From Salegentibacter flavus (lineage in GTDB: Bacteria; Bacteroidota; Bacteroidia; Flavobacteriales; Flavobacteriaceae), in the NCBI RefSeq assembly GCF_900115145.1, contig NZ_FOVL01000007.1, positions 1 through 64,000 on the forward strand: DNA of 64,000 nt, written 5' to 3'. The number at the start of each line of letters is the position of its first letter. The first letter of the stretch is position 1. Below, in pieces: positions 36,568-45,691 of the stretch. The translations under genes were made by a program, and so were the position numbers. The notes under the pieces are model-generated. The model saw only the letters and a list, made by a program, of their open reading frames with translations. It did no database searches and was not told where the DNA came from.

Positions 36568-37860
36568 TTATGAGTTCATAATCTCCTCAATCTCTCCAAT
36601 TTCTATTGGAATATTGCGCATAAGGTTAAATGGCTCTCCTTTTTCCTGGATCACCACATCATCTTCCAGTCTAATGCCAAAACCTTCATCTGGCAGGTAA
36701 ATTCCGGGTTCTACGGTAAATACCTGGTTTTCTTTCATAGGTTCGGTTAGAATCCCGTAATCGTGGGTATCCAGACCGATATTATGTGCGGTGCCGTGCA
36801 TAAAATACTTTTTATAGGCCGGCCAGTCAGGATTTTCGTTTTGAACATCGGCTTTATCCAGCAGTCCCAGGTCTAATAGCTCTGAAGTCATTAGTTTTCC
36901 TACTTCCTTGTGGTACTCTGCCCAAATGGTTCCCGGCACCAGCCATTTTGTGGCTTCTTTTTTCACGCGGTTAACCGCATTGTAGATCTGTTTTTGCCTG
37001 TCTGAATATTTTCCAGAAACAGGAATAGTCCTGGTCATATCGCTGGAATAATTGGCGTATTCTGCACCGGTATCAATAAGGATAAGATCACCCGCTTTAC
37101 ATTGTTGATCGTTTTCGGTATAATGTAAGACATTCGCATTATTTCCGCTTGCGATAATTGGGGTGTAGGCAAATCCCCTGGAACGGTTACGAATCATTTC
37201 GTGCCAGTATTCGGCCTCAATCTCGTGTTCCCACACTCCGGGTTTGGTGAATTTTAATGCTCTGCTGAAAGCTTTTTCAGTGATATCACAGGCTTTTTGC
37301 ATAAGATCCAATTCTATAGGGTCTTTTACCGAGCGGAGTCTTTGCAGAATAGGATTGCTTTTAGCCACTTGGTGAGCCGGATACTTTTCTTTTGTTTTTT
37401 TGATGAACCGCTCATCCCGGGTTTCGGTTTGAACATTTGCGCGGTAATGCTCGTTGGTGTTGAAATAGATGGTGTCACACTGCGACATCACTTCAAAAAA
37501 GACCTTTTCAAAATCCTGAAGCCAGTATACGGTTTTTATTCCGCTAACCTCAAAGGCTTTCTCTTTGGTGAGTTTTTCGCCTTCCCAAACGGCTATATGC
37601 GGGTTGGTTTCGGTTAAGAAAAGCATTTCCCTGTGCTCCGGTTTTGGCGCATCTGGAAAAAGAACCAGGATGGCTTCTTCCTGATCTACCCCGCTAAGGT
37701 AAAAAAGGTCGCGATTTTGCTGAAAAGGCATGGTGCTGTCGGCGCCTATGGGGTAAATGTCATTGGCATTAAAAACCGCCAGGCTGGAGGGTTTCATTTT
37801 ATCCGTAAAATTCTTCCGATTTTTTATAAAAAGGCTCTTGTCTATTTGTTCGTATCTCAT
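36568..37860 (-). CDS. pepP: Aminopeptidase P (Xaa-Pro aminopeptidase)
   Basis: Removes an N-terminal residue that precedes proline. The 430-residue protein is of the long bacterial type, with the N-terminal creatinase-like domain (FNANDIYPIGADSTMPFQQNRDLFYLSG) and the pita-bread M24 domain. The five metal ligands appear in order: Asp in LIDTGAEY, Asp in SSDMTRTIP, His in HGTAHNIGLDTHD, Glu in VEPGIYLP and Glu in IRLEDDVVI. A repeat-type hairpin sits in its probable 5' leader. Confidence 0.93.
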   Translation of the reverse strand: MRYEQIDKSLFIKNRKNFTDKMKPSSLAVFNANDIYPIGADSTMPFQQNRDLFYLSGVDQEEAILVLFPDAPKPEHREMLFLTETNPHIAVWEGEKLTKEKAFEVSGIKTVYWLQDFEKVFFEVMSQCDTIYFNTNEHYRANVQTETRDERFIKKTKEKYPAHQVAKSNPILQRLRSVKDPIELDLMQKACDITEKAFSRALKFTKPGVWEHEIEAEYWHEMIRNRSRGFAYTPIIASGNNANVLHYTENDQQCKAGDLILIDTGAEYANYSSDMTRTIPVSGKYSDRQKQIYNAVNRVKKEATKWLVPGTIWAEYHKEVGKLMTSELLDLGLLDKADVQNENPDWPAYKKYFMHGTAHNIGLDTHDYGILTEPMKENQVFTVEPGIYLPDEGFGIRLEDDVVIQEKGEPFNLMRNIPIEIGEIEEIMNS

Positions 37861-37875
37861 ATTTAGAAGTGTTGA

Positions 37876-37891
37876 GACGCGTAATCGCGTC
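37876..37891. repeat. GACGCG-TAAT-CGCGTC palindrome in the pepP leader
   Basis: A perfect 6-bp stem with a TAAT loop. It lies 16-31 bases upstream of the pepP start and downstream of the likely -7 box, so it would be transcribed. The GC-rich sequence contrasts with the AT-rich surroundings and looks like a short dispersed repeat. Confidence 0.6.
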
Positions 37892-37908
37892 GTTTGTGTT
37901 CAGGTTTA

Positions 37909-37916
37909 CAAAGTTA
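37909..37916 (-). promoter_or_regulatory. Probable -7 box of pepP
   Basis: TAACTTTG on the minus strand, identical to the hflX box, ends 48 bases before the pepP ATG. No -33 TTTG was found at the usual distance. Confidence 0.42.
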
Positions 37917-37965
37917 TCAATATCTAAGAGAGTAAAAAGAAATAGCGCGATTCCCTCTTTCGGAA

Positions 37966-38256
37966 TTATTCATATAAGCCTAAGCGGTTTTTGAGTTTGC
38001 GATTTTGATGTTGTAATTCTTCCAGTTGTGCCAGCAAATGTTGTATGGCCTCTAGACCTTCGAGATTGATGTCTAACTCATAATGTAAACGGCGTAGTTT
38101 TTCGAATTCTGCTATTTCATCACTTGGAACATATTGCGATTTCTCTACGGTCACGATTCTTATCAGGCCACTTTGGGAAAGCGAGCTTATAAAAGTTTGC
38201 TCTACTTTGTAGCGGGTACAAATCTCTTCGGTAGGTATTAGATCTTCTAAATTCAT
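37966..38256 (-). CDS. cbpM: Chaperone modulator CbpM-like protein
   Basis: A 96-residue MerR-like helical protein ([55 protein letters not shown]). CbpM proteins bind the J domain of CbpA and block its action on DnaK. The start ATGA overlaps the stop of the adjacent DnaJ-like gene by 4 bases, which is the usual cbpA-cbpM arrangement. The C-terminal third is a coiled coil. Confidence 0.85.
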   Translation of the reverse strand: MNLEDLIPTEEICTRYKVEQTFISSLSQSGLIRIVTVEKSQYVPSDEIAEFEKLRRLHYELDINLEGLEAIQHLLAQLEELQHQNRKLKNRLGLYE

Positions 38257-39200
38257 GAGCGTAGTTTTTGAAGTTCCCTGAATAGTTCTTTTTCTTTCGC
38301 GCTGAGGTTGGTTGGCATTTCAACATTGTAGGTGATGTACAGGTCTCCATACTGGTTTTCTTTCTTGTACTTCGGAAAGCCTTTTCCTTTAAGTTTTACC
38401 CTGGTACCGGATTGTGTTTCTGGCTTCACCTTAAGTTTTACCTTTCCGCTGAAAGTGTCTACGGTGATCTCCCCGCCAAGCATCGCGGTGTAAAGGCTGA
38501 TGTTTACGGTGCTGTAGAGGTTCTCTTTTTCTCGCTTAAAAGTTGTGTTATTGATGATTTTAAAAGTGATATAGAGATCACCCCTTGGCCCACCCTGAAC
38601 GCCGGGACCGCCGTGTCCTTTAATTTTAATGGTTTGTCCGTTCTCGACTCCGGCGGGAATTGTTAACCGGATGTTTTTGCCATTGATGGTAAGGGTTTGC
38701 TTCTGTCTGGTATATACATCGCTAAGATTTAGTTCTAACTCGGCATTATAATCCTGGCCTTTAAAATGCCTTTCCCTTCTCGATCCGTGCGCTCTGGCGC
38801 TACTGCCAAACATCTGTTCAAAGAAATCTGAAAAAGTGTCTTCATCAAAATTACCGGAGTAGGATTGCCCTCTTTGTCGGGCATCACCATAACCTTCAAA
38901 ACCTCCAAAGCCGCCACCATATCCGGCGCCACCAGCGGTTTGTTGCTGCCTTCTGGCTTCTTCATATTGATCGGCGTGTTCCCAGTCCTTACCGTATTGA
39001 TCGTATTTTTTGCGTTTCTCAGGATCGCTGAGAACTTCGTGTGCTTCATTTATTTGCTGAAATCTTGCTTGGGCTTCTTTATTATTAGGGTTAAGATCTG
39101 GATGGTATTTTCTGGCCAGTTTGCGATAGGCCTTTTTGATATCGGCCTGGGAGGCAGATTTGTCCAGTTCCAGTAATTTGTAGTAGTCTATAAATTCCAT
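38253..39200 (-). CDS. cbpA: DnaJ-type co-chaperone CbpA
   Basis: A 315-residue J-domain co-chaperone of DnaK. The J domain (5-70) has the essential HPD in YHPDLNPN. A Gly/Phe-rich linker follows ([16 protein letters not shown], about 95-115), then the two C-terminal substrate-binding domains ([40 protein letters not shown]). The Cys-rich zinc domain of true DnaJ is absent, which identifies it as the CbpA type. It is followed directly by cbpM. Confidence 0.93.
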   Translation of the reverse strand: MEFIDYYKLLELDKSASQADIKKAYRKLARKYHPDLNPNNKEAQARFQQINEAHEVLSDPEKRKKYDQYGKDWEHADQYEEARRQQQTAGGAGYGGGFGGFEGYGDARQRGQSYSGNFDEDTFSDFFEQMFGSSARAHGSRRERHFKGQDYNAELELNLSDVYTRQKQTLTINGKNIRLTIPAGVENGQTIKIKGHGGPGVQGGPRGDLYITFKIINNTTFKREKENLYSTVNISLYTAMLGGEITVDTFSGKVKLKVKPETQSGTRVKLKGKGFPKYKKENQYGDLYITYNVEMPTNLSAKEKELFRELQKLRS

Positions 39201-39390
39201 TGGTTCGGAATAAGGTTAGATTGATTTATTACCTGAAATTACTAAAAATGCTTCCAACTTGCGTTAAGTTTTTGCAAAAAGAAAAATGCGGTTAAGTGCT
39301 TTGTATTTAAAGGATTTTCAACAGCAGAATGAGGCTTAAAAAATGCTTCTTTGAATTAATTCTAAATTGATGCTGAATTGGCAATGAAAG

Positions 39391-39422
39391 TTTGTGAGTA
39401 AGTAATTCAAAATGTATTTTTG
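39391..39422 (+). promoter_or_regulatory. Bacteroidota-type promoter of sdhCAB
   Basis: TTTG (39391-39394), 20 bases, TATTTTTG (39415-39422): a consensus match in both boxes and spacing. Transcription would begin near 39426, giving a leader of about 27 bases before sdhC. Confidence 0.68.
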
Positions 39423-39452
39423 TTGTTAAAATATTCATAAATAACTTAACTA

Positions 39453-40115
39453 ATGGGTGGAATACTTAATTCTTCAATAGCAAGAAAAGTTGCTATGGCC
39501 TTATCCGGACTTTTTCTTGTACTCTTTTTACTCCAGCATTTCATAATAAATTTCACTTCTGTATTAAGCGCTGAATCTTTCAATGAGATTTCCCATTTTA
39601 TGGGAACCAACTTTATCGTTCAGTTTCTAATTCAGCCTATCCTGATCTTTGGAGTAATTCTGCATTTTGTTTTAGGAATTGTTCTCGAATATAGAAACAG
39701 AAGCGCCAGGCCAATAAATTATGTGCGTTTTAATGGAAGCGCCAACTCCAGCTGGATGTCCAGAAATATGATCTACACCGGGCTTGTGGTTTTAGCTTTC
39801 TTAGGGCTTCACTTTTATGATTTCTGGGTACCTGAAATTGTACACAAATACGTAGAATCTCATCCGGAAGACCCCACTCGATATTACCACGAAACAGTGG
39901 CTAAATTTGAGTCTCCGGTAAGAACAGGATTATATGTATTATCTTTTATCCTGTTAAGCCTTCACCTGTATCACGGGTTTTCGTCTTCATTCCAGTCTAT
40001 GGGATGGGCGAACAAATATGCTAAAGGCTTGAGAGGTTTTACAGTGGCCTATGCCATTCTTATTCCTTTAGGCTTTATATTTATAGCCCTGTATCACTAT
40101 TTTAATAACGTTTAA
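39453..40115 (+). CDS. sdhC: Succinate dehydrogenase cytochrome b subunit
   Basis: The 220-residue membrane anchor of succinate:quinone oxidoreductase, of the type B form with five helices and two hemes in one polypeptide. Helices fall around 14-32, 57-80, 104-126, 157-178 and 194-216. Likely heme His residues are in LLQHFIINF, LHFVLGIVLEY, LGLHFYDFW and LHLYHGFSSSF. It is the first gene of the operon, 12 bases before sdhA, and has a strong promoter. Confidence 0.94.
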   Translation: MGGILNSSIARKVAMALSGLFLVLFLLQHFIINFTSVLSAESFNEISHFMGTNFIVQFLIQPILIFGVILHFVLGIVLEYRNRSARPINYVRFNGSANSSWMSRNMIYTGLVVLAFLGLHFYDFWVPEIVHKYVESHPEDPTRYYHETVAKFESPVRTGLYVLSFILLSLHLYHGFSSSFQSMGWANKYAKGLRGFTVAYAILIPLGFIFIALYHYFNNV

Positions 40116-40127
40116 TACGTAAGATTT

Positions 40128-42131
40128 ATGTCAGTTTTAGAATCAAAAGTACCGGCAGGACCACTTGAAGAAAAGTGGAAAAACCATAAGAATAATATCA
40201 ACCTGGTTAACCCGGCAAACAAACGTAATATTGATGTTATAGTAATAGGAACAGGACTTGCCGGAGGTAGTGCAGCTGCTACGCTGGCCGAGCTTGGTTA
40301 TAATGTTAAGACTTTTTGTTACCAGGATTCTCCAAGAAGGGCACACTCTATTGCTGCCCAGGGAGGTATAAATGCAGCGAAAAACTATCAGGGAGACGGT
40401 GATTCAGATTACCGGCTATTCTATGATACTATAAAAGGTGGCGATTATCGTTCACGCGAATCCAATGTTTATCGCCTTGCCGAAGTTTCAGGAAATATAA
40501 TAGACCAGTGTGTTGCACAGGGAGTTCCCTTTGCACGTGAATACGGAGGCTTACTCGATAACCGCTCTTTTGGAGGGGTGTTGGTATCCCGTACTTTTTA
40601 TGCTAAAGGTCAAACGGGCCAGCAGTTACTTTTAGGAGCTTATTCTGCAATGAACCGACAAATAAACCGGGGTAAGATCAAATCTTATACCCGTCATGAA
40701 ATGCTTGATCTTGTAATTGTAGACGGAAAGGCAAGAGGTATTATTGCTCGCGATCTGGTTTCGGGAGAAATAGAAAGACACAGTGCTCACGCTGTGGTAA
40801 TAGCTTCAGGAGGTTACGGCAACGTATTTTATCTTTCTACCAATGCGATGGGAAGTAATGTTACCGCATCCTGGAAAGTTCATAAAAAAGGAGCCTTTTT
40901 TGCAAATCCTTGTTTCACACAAATTCATCCAACCTGTATTCCGGTTTCAGGAGATCATCAGTCTAAATTAACTTTGATGTCTGAATCTCTTCGGAATGAC
41001 GGACGAATTTGGGTGCCTAAGAAACTGGAGGATGCCAAGGCTATCCAGGAAGGCCGCTTAAAACCTACCGATCTTAAAGAAGAAGATCGTGATTACTACT
41101 TGGAAAGAAGATATCCCGCCTTTGGTAACCTGGTGCCTCGTGATGTGGCTTCCAGAGCAGCCAAGGAGCGTTGTGACGCCGGATACGGCGTTAACAAAAC
41201 CGGGGAAGCAGTATTCCTTGATTTCAGTGCCGCGTTTATGCGTTACGGTCAGGAAGCAGCCAACACCCAGCATCTTAAAAATCCTTCAGATGAACAGATA
41301 AGGGATCTGGGAAAAAAAGTTATTGAATCCAAATACGGGAACCTATTCCAGATGTACGAAAAGATCGTAGATCAGAACCCATATGAAACACCAATGATGA
41401 TTTATCCTGCGGTTCACTATACTATGGGTGGAATCTGGGTAGATTACAATCTTGAGACCACCATCCCAGGATGTTTTGCAACCGGAGAGGCTAACTTCTC
41501 AGATCACGGTGCCAACAGACTTGGAGCTTCAGCCTTAATGCAAGGTTTGGCAGATGGATATTTTGTTCTTCCTTATACCATAGGTAATTATCTTGCCGAT
41601 GATATTAGAACAGGACCAATCCCAACCGATAGCCCTGAATTTGATGAAGCTGAAAATGCTGTTCGCAGTCAGCTGGAAAAACTTTGTAATAATAAGGGAA
41701 CAAAATCTGTTGATCATTTCCATAAACGTCTCGGGAAGATTATGTGGAATAAAGCAGGAATGTCCCGTAATGCCGAAGATCTGAAATCGGCGGTGGAGGA
41801 GATTAAAGCGCTTCGGGAAGAATTCTGGAAAGATGTTAAGATTCCGGGAGAGGTAAATGAACTAAATACCGAGTTGGAGAAAGCAGCCCGTGTAGCCGAT
41901 TTCCTTGAACTAGGTGAATTGTTTGCTGTAGATGCCCTACACCGTAACGAAAGTTGTGGAGGACACTTCAGGGAAGAATATCAAACCGATGAGGGGGAAG
42001 CCCTTAGGGATGACGAGAACTTTATGTATGTAGCTGCCTGGGAATATACCGGTAAACCAAGCGAGGCAGTTCTTCATAAGGAAGATCTTAATTACGAATA
42101 TATCGAAGTTAAAACAAGGAGCTATAAATAG
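40128..42131 (+). CDS. sdhA: Succinate dehydrogenase flavoprotein subunit
   Basis: The catalytic subunit that oxidises succinate to fumarate with covalently bound FAD. The 667-residue protein has the FAD fold [19 protein letters not shown], the flavin-linking His region [18 protein letters not shown], and substrate residues in HPTCIPVSG and the Arg of [12 protein letters not shown]. The C-terminal part has [12 protein letters not shown] and [13 protein letters not shown]. Type B SdhA proteins of this length also work as fumarate reductases. A 10-bp hairpin separates it from sdhB. Confidence 0.97.
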   Translation: MSVLESKVPAGPLEEKWKNHKNNINLVNPANKRNIDVIVIGTGLAGGSAAATLAELGYNVKTFCYQDSPRRAHSIAAQGGINAAKNYQGDGDSDYRLFYDTIKGGDYRSRESNVYRLAEVSGNIIDQCVAQGVPFAREYGGLLDNRSFGGVLVSRTFYAKGQTGQQLLLGAYSAMNRQINRGKIKSYTRHEMLDLVIVDGKARGIIARDLVSGEIERHSAHAVVIASGGYGNVFYLSTNAMGSNVTASWKVHKKGAFFANPCFTQIHPTCIPVSGDHQSKLTLMSESLRNDGRIWVPKKLEDAKAIQEGRLKPTDLKEEDRDYYLERRYPAFGNLVPRDVASRAAKERCDAGYGVNKTGEAVFLDFSAAFMRYGQEAANTQHLKNPSDEQIRDLGKKVIESKYGNLFQMYEKIVDQNPYETPMMIYPAVHYTMGGIWVDYNLETTIPGCFATGEANFSDHGANRLGASALMQGLADGYFVLPYTIGNYLADDIRTGPIPTDSPEFDEAENAVRSQLEKLCNNKGTKSVDHFHKRLGKIMWNKAGMSRNAEDLKSAVEEIKALREEFWKDVKIPGEVNELNTELEKAARVADFLELGELFAVDALHRNESCGGHFREEYQTDEGEALRDDENFMYVAAWEYTGKPSEAVLHKEDLNYEYIEVKTRSYK

Positions 42132-42140
42132 AATTGAGAT

Positions 42141-42171
42141 ATAAGTATTGGGTTAGATGCTCAATACTTAT
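42141..42171 (+). promoter_or_regulatory. Perfect 10-bp stem-loop between sdhA and sdhB
   Basis: ATAAGTATTG (42141-42150) pairs perfectly with CAATACTTAT (42162-42171) around an 11-base loop. It begins 9 bases after the sdhA stop and ends 25 bases before the sdhB ATG. CTCAATACT also occurs as a direct repeat (42160 and 42181). There is no T tract, so it is more likely to be an mRNA stability or processing element than a terminator. Confidence 0.6.
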
Positions 42172-42196
42172 TACTCACTACTCAATACTGTACAAT

Positions 42197-42940
42197 ATGA
42201 ATCTTACACTCAAAATATGGCGTCAGAAGAACGCTACAACTAAAGGGAAACTCCAGACTTACCCGATAAGTGATATTTCTCCGGATATGTCTTTCCTGGA
42301 AATGTTGGATGTACTGAATGAAGAGTTAATCGACAAGGGTGAAGACCCTGTGGTTTTTGATCACGACTGCCGGGAAGGTATCTGTGGAACCTGTAGCCTC
42401 CAGATCAATGGAGAGCCACACGGGCCCGATCGAGCCATTACTACCTGCCAGCTGCACATGAGAGTGTTCAAGGATGGGGATACCATTACTATTGAACCAT
42501 TTAGAGCAGCGGCTTTCCCTGTCATTAAAGATCTTATGGTAGATAGGGATTCTTTTGAAAGAATTCAACAAGCCGGAGGATATGTATCTGTAAATACCTC
42601 AGGAAATACTCAGGATGCCAACTCTATCCCAGTACAAAAAGACAATGCCGATAATGCATTTGATGCCGCTACCTGTATAGGTTGTGGAGCCTGTGTTGCC
42701 GCTTGTAAAAACGCAAGTGCAATGCTTTTTACTTCGGCTAAGGTGAGCCAGTTTGCTTTATTGCCTCAAGGTAAAGTTGAAGCTACAAGGCGAGTACTCG
42801 CAATGGTCGAGCAAATGGATAAAGAAGGTTTTGGTAACTGTACCAATACCGGGGCCTGTGAAATAGAATGCCCTAAAGGAATCTCCCTGGATAACATCGC
42901 CAGAATGAACCGGGAATACCTTAGTGCCAGTATGGAATAA
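42197..42940 (+). CDS. sdhB: Succinate dehydrogenase iron-sulfur subunit
   Basis: Carries electrons from the flavin to the quinone site through three clusters. The chosen start is ATG 42197 ([12 protein letters not shown]), giving 247 residues; a longer reading from 42134 would run through the hairpin. Cluster ligands are visible: [12 protein letters not shown] for [2Fe-2S] and [15 protein letters not shown] plus [14 protein letters not shown] for the other two. It completes the operon and is followed by a strong terminator. Confidence 0.96.
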   Translation: MNLTLKIWRQKNATTKGKLQTYPISDISPDMSFLEMLDVLNEELIDKGEDPVVFDHDCREGICGTCSLQINGEPHGPDRAITTCQLHMRVFKDGDTITIEPFRAAAFPVIKDLMVDRDSFERIQQAGGYVSVNTSGNTQDANSIPVQKDNADNAFDAATCIGCGACVAACKNASAMLFTSAKVSQFALLPQGKVEATRRVLAMVEQMDKEGFGNCTNTGACEIECPKGISLDNIARMNREYLSASME

Positions 42941-42965
42941 TACAGGTTAAAATATTTATAATACT

Positions 42966-42998
42966 AATCCCGGACTTTGCAGTCCGGGATTTTTTTTT
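42966..42998 (+). terminator. Strong intrinsic terminator of sdhCAB
   Basis: AATCCCGGACT (42966-42976) pairs perfectly with AGTCCGGGATT (42981-42991) around TTGC and is followed by a long T run. Confidence 0.93.
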
Positions 42999-43034
42999 GA
43001 CCTTACTAAGAAAGCCTTTTAATTACACAACACT

Positions 43035-44201
43035 ATGCCCAATTTTCAGCATTTACCTTCTAAACTCCCTGCAGGGAAGACCAGCATTTTCTCAATAATG
43101 AGTAATCTATCCCGAAAACACAAGACTATAGACATGTCCCAGGGGTTCCCAAATTTCGAAACAGACATGAAGCTGAAGGAATTGGTTTGTAAAGCCATGA
43201 AAGATGGGTATAACCAGTATCCGCCTATGAATGGCATTCCTGAATTGAGGGAACAAATAGTGGCTAAATTTGATAATCTCTACGGCAAAAAGTATGATGA
43301 AACTACCGAAATCATTTTTACGGCCGGAGCTACCCAAGCTTTATATTGCGCCATCACCGCATTTGTTCATCCCGGAGATGAGGTGATCGTTTTTAAACCA
43401 GCTTATGACTCTTATGAGCCCGATATTAAACTGGCCGGAGGAAAACCTGTTTTTGTACAGTTGAAGGGGGAAGACTTTAAGATCGATTGGGAAGACCTGG
43501 AACAAAAGATCAATTCCAAAACCCGAATGATCGTTATCAATACCCCCCATAATCCCACAGGGACTATTTTGAGAGAAGCCGATATGCTGAAACTGGAGAA
43601 ATTGTTGGAAAACACCAACATTATCCTGCTAAGCGATGAGGTTTATGAGCACCTGATCTTTGACGGAGAACAGCACCAGAGTGCTTCTAAATTTCCCGGC
43701 CTGGCAGAAAGAGCTATCGTTTGTGCCTCCTTCGGAAAAACTTTTCATAATACCGGTTGGAAAATGGGTTATTGTGTGGCTCCCGAAATTTTGATGAAAG
43801 AGATCATCAAATTTCACCAGGCCACCGTTTTCTGCGTTAATCATCCTATGCAAAGAGCTTTTGCTGAATATTTAAAAGAACCTGAACATTACCTGGAACT
43901 CGGCGATTTTTACCAGGAGAAACGCGATAAATTTCTTGAACTCATAAAGGATACAAGGTTTAAGGCTGTAATTTCAAAGGGCACTTACTTCCAGGTCCTG
44001 GATTACTCAGAAATCACCGATGAATATGATGTGGATTTTTCCAAAAGACTGATCACCGAATTCGGTTTGGCCAGCATCCCGGTTTCGGTGTTTAATATTG
44101 ACGGGAAAGACAACAAGCAACTTCGGTTCTGTTTTGCGAAAACCGATGACACCCTGGAGAAAGCTGCGAAGATTTTAAACAGAATAAGCGAGGAGCTTTA
44201 G
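43035..44201 (+). CDS. Class I/II PLP aminotransferase (methionine/KAT type)
   Basis: A 388-residue fold-type I aminotransferase. The N-terminal DMSQGFPNFETDMKLK, the ITAFVHPGDEVIVFKPAYDSY segment, NTPHNPTGT, LSDEVYEHLIF and the PLP Lys in SFGKTFHNTGWKMGY are all present. This subfamily includes YbdL-like methionine aminotransferase and kynurenine aminotransferase. With kynA elsewhere in the window, kynurenine is a possible substrate, but sequence alone does not decide. It leads a three-gene run with pdeM and a TspO-like gene (gaps of 9 and 6 bases). Confidence 0.9.
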   Translation: MPNFQHLPSKLPAGKTSIFSIMSNLSRKHKTIDMSQGFPNFETDMKLKELVCKAMKDGYNQYPPMNGIPELREQIVAKFDNLYGKKYDETTEIIFTAGATQALYCAITAFVHPGDEVIVFKPAYDSYEPDIKLAGGKPVFVQLKGEDFKIDWEDLEQKINSKTRMIVINTPHNPTGTILREADMLKLEKLLENTNIILLSDEVYEHLIFDGEQHQSASKFPGLAERAIVCASFGKTFHNTGWKMGYCVAPEILMKEIIKFHQATVFCVNHPMQRAFAEYLKEPEHYLELGDFYQEKRDKFLELIKDTRFKAVISKGTYFQVLDYSEITDEYDVDFSKRLITEFGLASIPVSVFNIDGKDNKQLRFCFAKTDDTLEKAAKILNRISEEL

Positions 44202-44210
44202 GCAGTCTAA

Positions 44211-44843
44211 ATGGAAATTGAGCTAGAAAACCAACACTTCGAACTTCACCCCAGTGGTGCTGCTTTCTGGGAAGAACAGGAAATCTTGATTATTAGCGAT
44301 GTGCATTTAGGCAAGATCTCGCATTTCAGGAAATTTGGAAGTCCTGTGCCATACAAAGCTATTAATGCGAATTTTATAAGACTGAGCGAAGTGGTGGGCA
44401 AATTCCGCCCGAAAACTGTTTGTTTCTTAGGTGACCTTTTTCATAGCAACTTGAATAATGAATGGAAATTATTCGAAAATTGGCTGAGTTTTGTAGAGGC
44501 AGATGTGGTTCTGGTCGCGGGAAATCACGATATAATTTCCCCGCTGAAATACGAAAAATTGGGATTGAAAATTCATTCTGAATGGCAACTGAACGGATTT
44601 CTGCTTACCCACCATCCCGAGCAGAGAGAATTTTTTTTCAATATCTGCGGGCATATTCACCCGGGTTATCGATTAAACGGTAAAGCCAGGCAAAGTCTTA
44701 AGCTACCTTGTTTTTTCCGAAGAAAAGATCAGCTTATTTTTCCTGCTTTTGGCGAATTTACCGGAAATTATATGATGGAATTAAACGAAGGGGAAGCTGC
44801 TTATGCAATTACCCAAAAAGAAGTAATTTTAATCAGTAAATAA
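44211..44843 (+). CDS. pdeM: PdeM-type metallophosphoesterase (ligase-associated)
   Basis: A 210-residue calcineurin-like phosphoesterase. Metal-binding motifs are in order: ISDVHLGKISHFRKFG, FLGDLFHS, VAGNHD and the GHIHPGY region. The family is named ligase-associated DNA damage response endonuclease PdeM because it is usually next to an ATP-dependent DNA ligase, an exonuclease and an Lhr-type helicase. None of those are present here. It is instead between an aminotransferase and a TspO-like gene, so it may be a solitary member with another substrate. Confidence 0.85.
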   Translation: MEIELENQHFELHPSGAAFWEEQEILIISDVHLGKISHFRKFGSPVPYKAINANFIRLSEVVGKFRPKTVCFLGDLFHSNLNNEWKLFENWLSFVEADVVLVAGNHDIISPLKYEKLGLKIHSEWQLNGFLLTHHPEQREFFFNICGHIHPGYRLNGKARQSLKLPCFFRRKDQLIFPAFGEFTGNYMMELNEGEAAYAITQKEVILISK

Positions 44844-44849
44844 AAGAAT

Positions 44850-45641
44850 ATGGAAAAGCGACTGGCAGTTTTAAATTCGATCTCTGTGATTCTGGTTATT
44901 GCTGTAAGCTATATCTCCCAAACCGGAATCATTAACGGCAATACTATGGGCAGCCTAAGCGCCGAGTATTACAATTTATTCACGCCGGCCGGCTATGCAT
45001 TTGCTATTTGGGGTATTATTTTCCTCGGCCTTTTGGTTTTTTCGGGTTACCAATTCTATCAGGCTTTCGGAGCTAAAAATGATCTCGATTTTCTTCGAAA
45101 ATCAGGTTACTGGTTTTTTATTGCAAACCTGGCTAATGTCGCCTGGGTCTTGGCGTGGTTAAACGAGTTCACTGGACTTTCAGTCTTATTGATGTTTCTC
45201 ATTTTATTTTCCCTGATAAAAGTGATTCTCAACACCAACATGGAGCGCTGGGACGCGCCTATTAACATCATCGCTTTTAGCTGGTGGCCAATCTGCCTGT
45301 ATTCCGGCTGGATCGCGGTGGCGACTATTGCCAATGTTTCAGCCTATTTGGTGAAAATTGGGTGGGAAGCCCCATTTTTGTCCGAAGAAATATGGACGGT
45401 ACTGCTCATTATAATTGCAGGAATTATAAATGTCGCGATAATCTATCTTCGGAATATGCGCGAATTCGCCGCAGTTGGAGTTTGGGCATTGATCGCCATA
45501 TATTTCAGACATTTTGACGAGGTTCCTCTAATCTCCTATGCAGCATTAATTACCGCCGTGATTATTTTCTCAAATATTGTTTACCACGGGTGGATGAATA
45601 GGAAAACCAACCCGATGTATAAAATTCTGAATAAAGAATAA
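44850..45641 (+). CDS. TspO/MBR-like tryptophan-rich membrane protein
   Basis: A 263-residue integral membrane protein with about seven or eight hydrophobic helices, more than the five of classic TspO. It has the family features FAIWGIIFLGLL, a Trp-rich run (NLANVAWVLAWL) and SWWPICLYSGWIAVATIANV. TspO proteins bind porphyrins and steroids and respond to light or stress; the ligand here is unknown. It follows pdeM after 6 bases and ends in a repeat-rich spacer before the convergent oxidoreductase gene. Confidence 0.8.
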   Translation: MEKRLAVLNSISVILVIAVSYISQTGIINGNTMGSLSAEYYNLFTPAGYAFAIWGIIFLGLLVFSGYQFYQAFGAKNDLDFLRKSGYWFFIANLANVAWVLAWLNEFTGLSVLLMFLILFSLIKVILNTNMERWDAPINIIAFSWWPICLYSGWIAVATIANVSAYLVKIGWEAPFLSEEIWTVLLIIIAGIINVAIIYLRNMREFAAVGVWALIAIYFRHFDEVPLISYAALITAVIIFSNIVYHGWMNRKTNPMYKILNKE

Positions 45642-45691
45642 ATCTCCTCCTCCTTCGGAGGGTGCTGGGGGGGAGACTTGCAGGGGGAGGA
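45642..45691. repeat. GC-rich palindromic repeat, family B copy 1
   Basis: This element fills the space between two convergent genes. CCTCC and GGAGG surround TTC (around 45649-45661), and the following GGTGCTGGGGGGGAG is nearly repeated at 52109-52135 on the other strand. It has no T tract. A similar hairpin with adjacent G-rich tail is a common dispersed element in Flavobacteriia, to my recollection. Confidence 0.62.

Noticed and set aside
37950-37966. Terminator after cbpM
   Set aside because: The ATTCC/GGAAT stem is only 5 bp, overlaps the stop region and has a broken T run, so it was not called.
42134-42196. N-terminal extension of SdhB
   Set aside because: The extension would be translated from the intergenic hairpin and is not part of known SdhB proteins.
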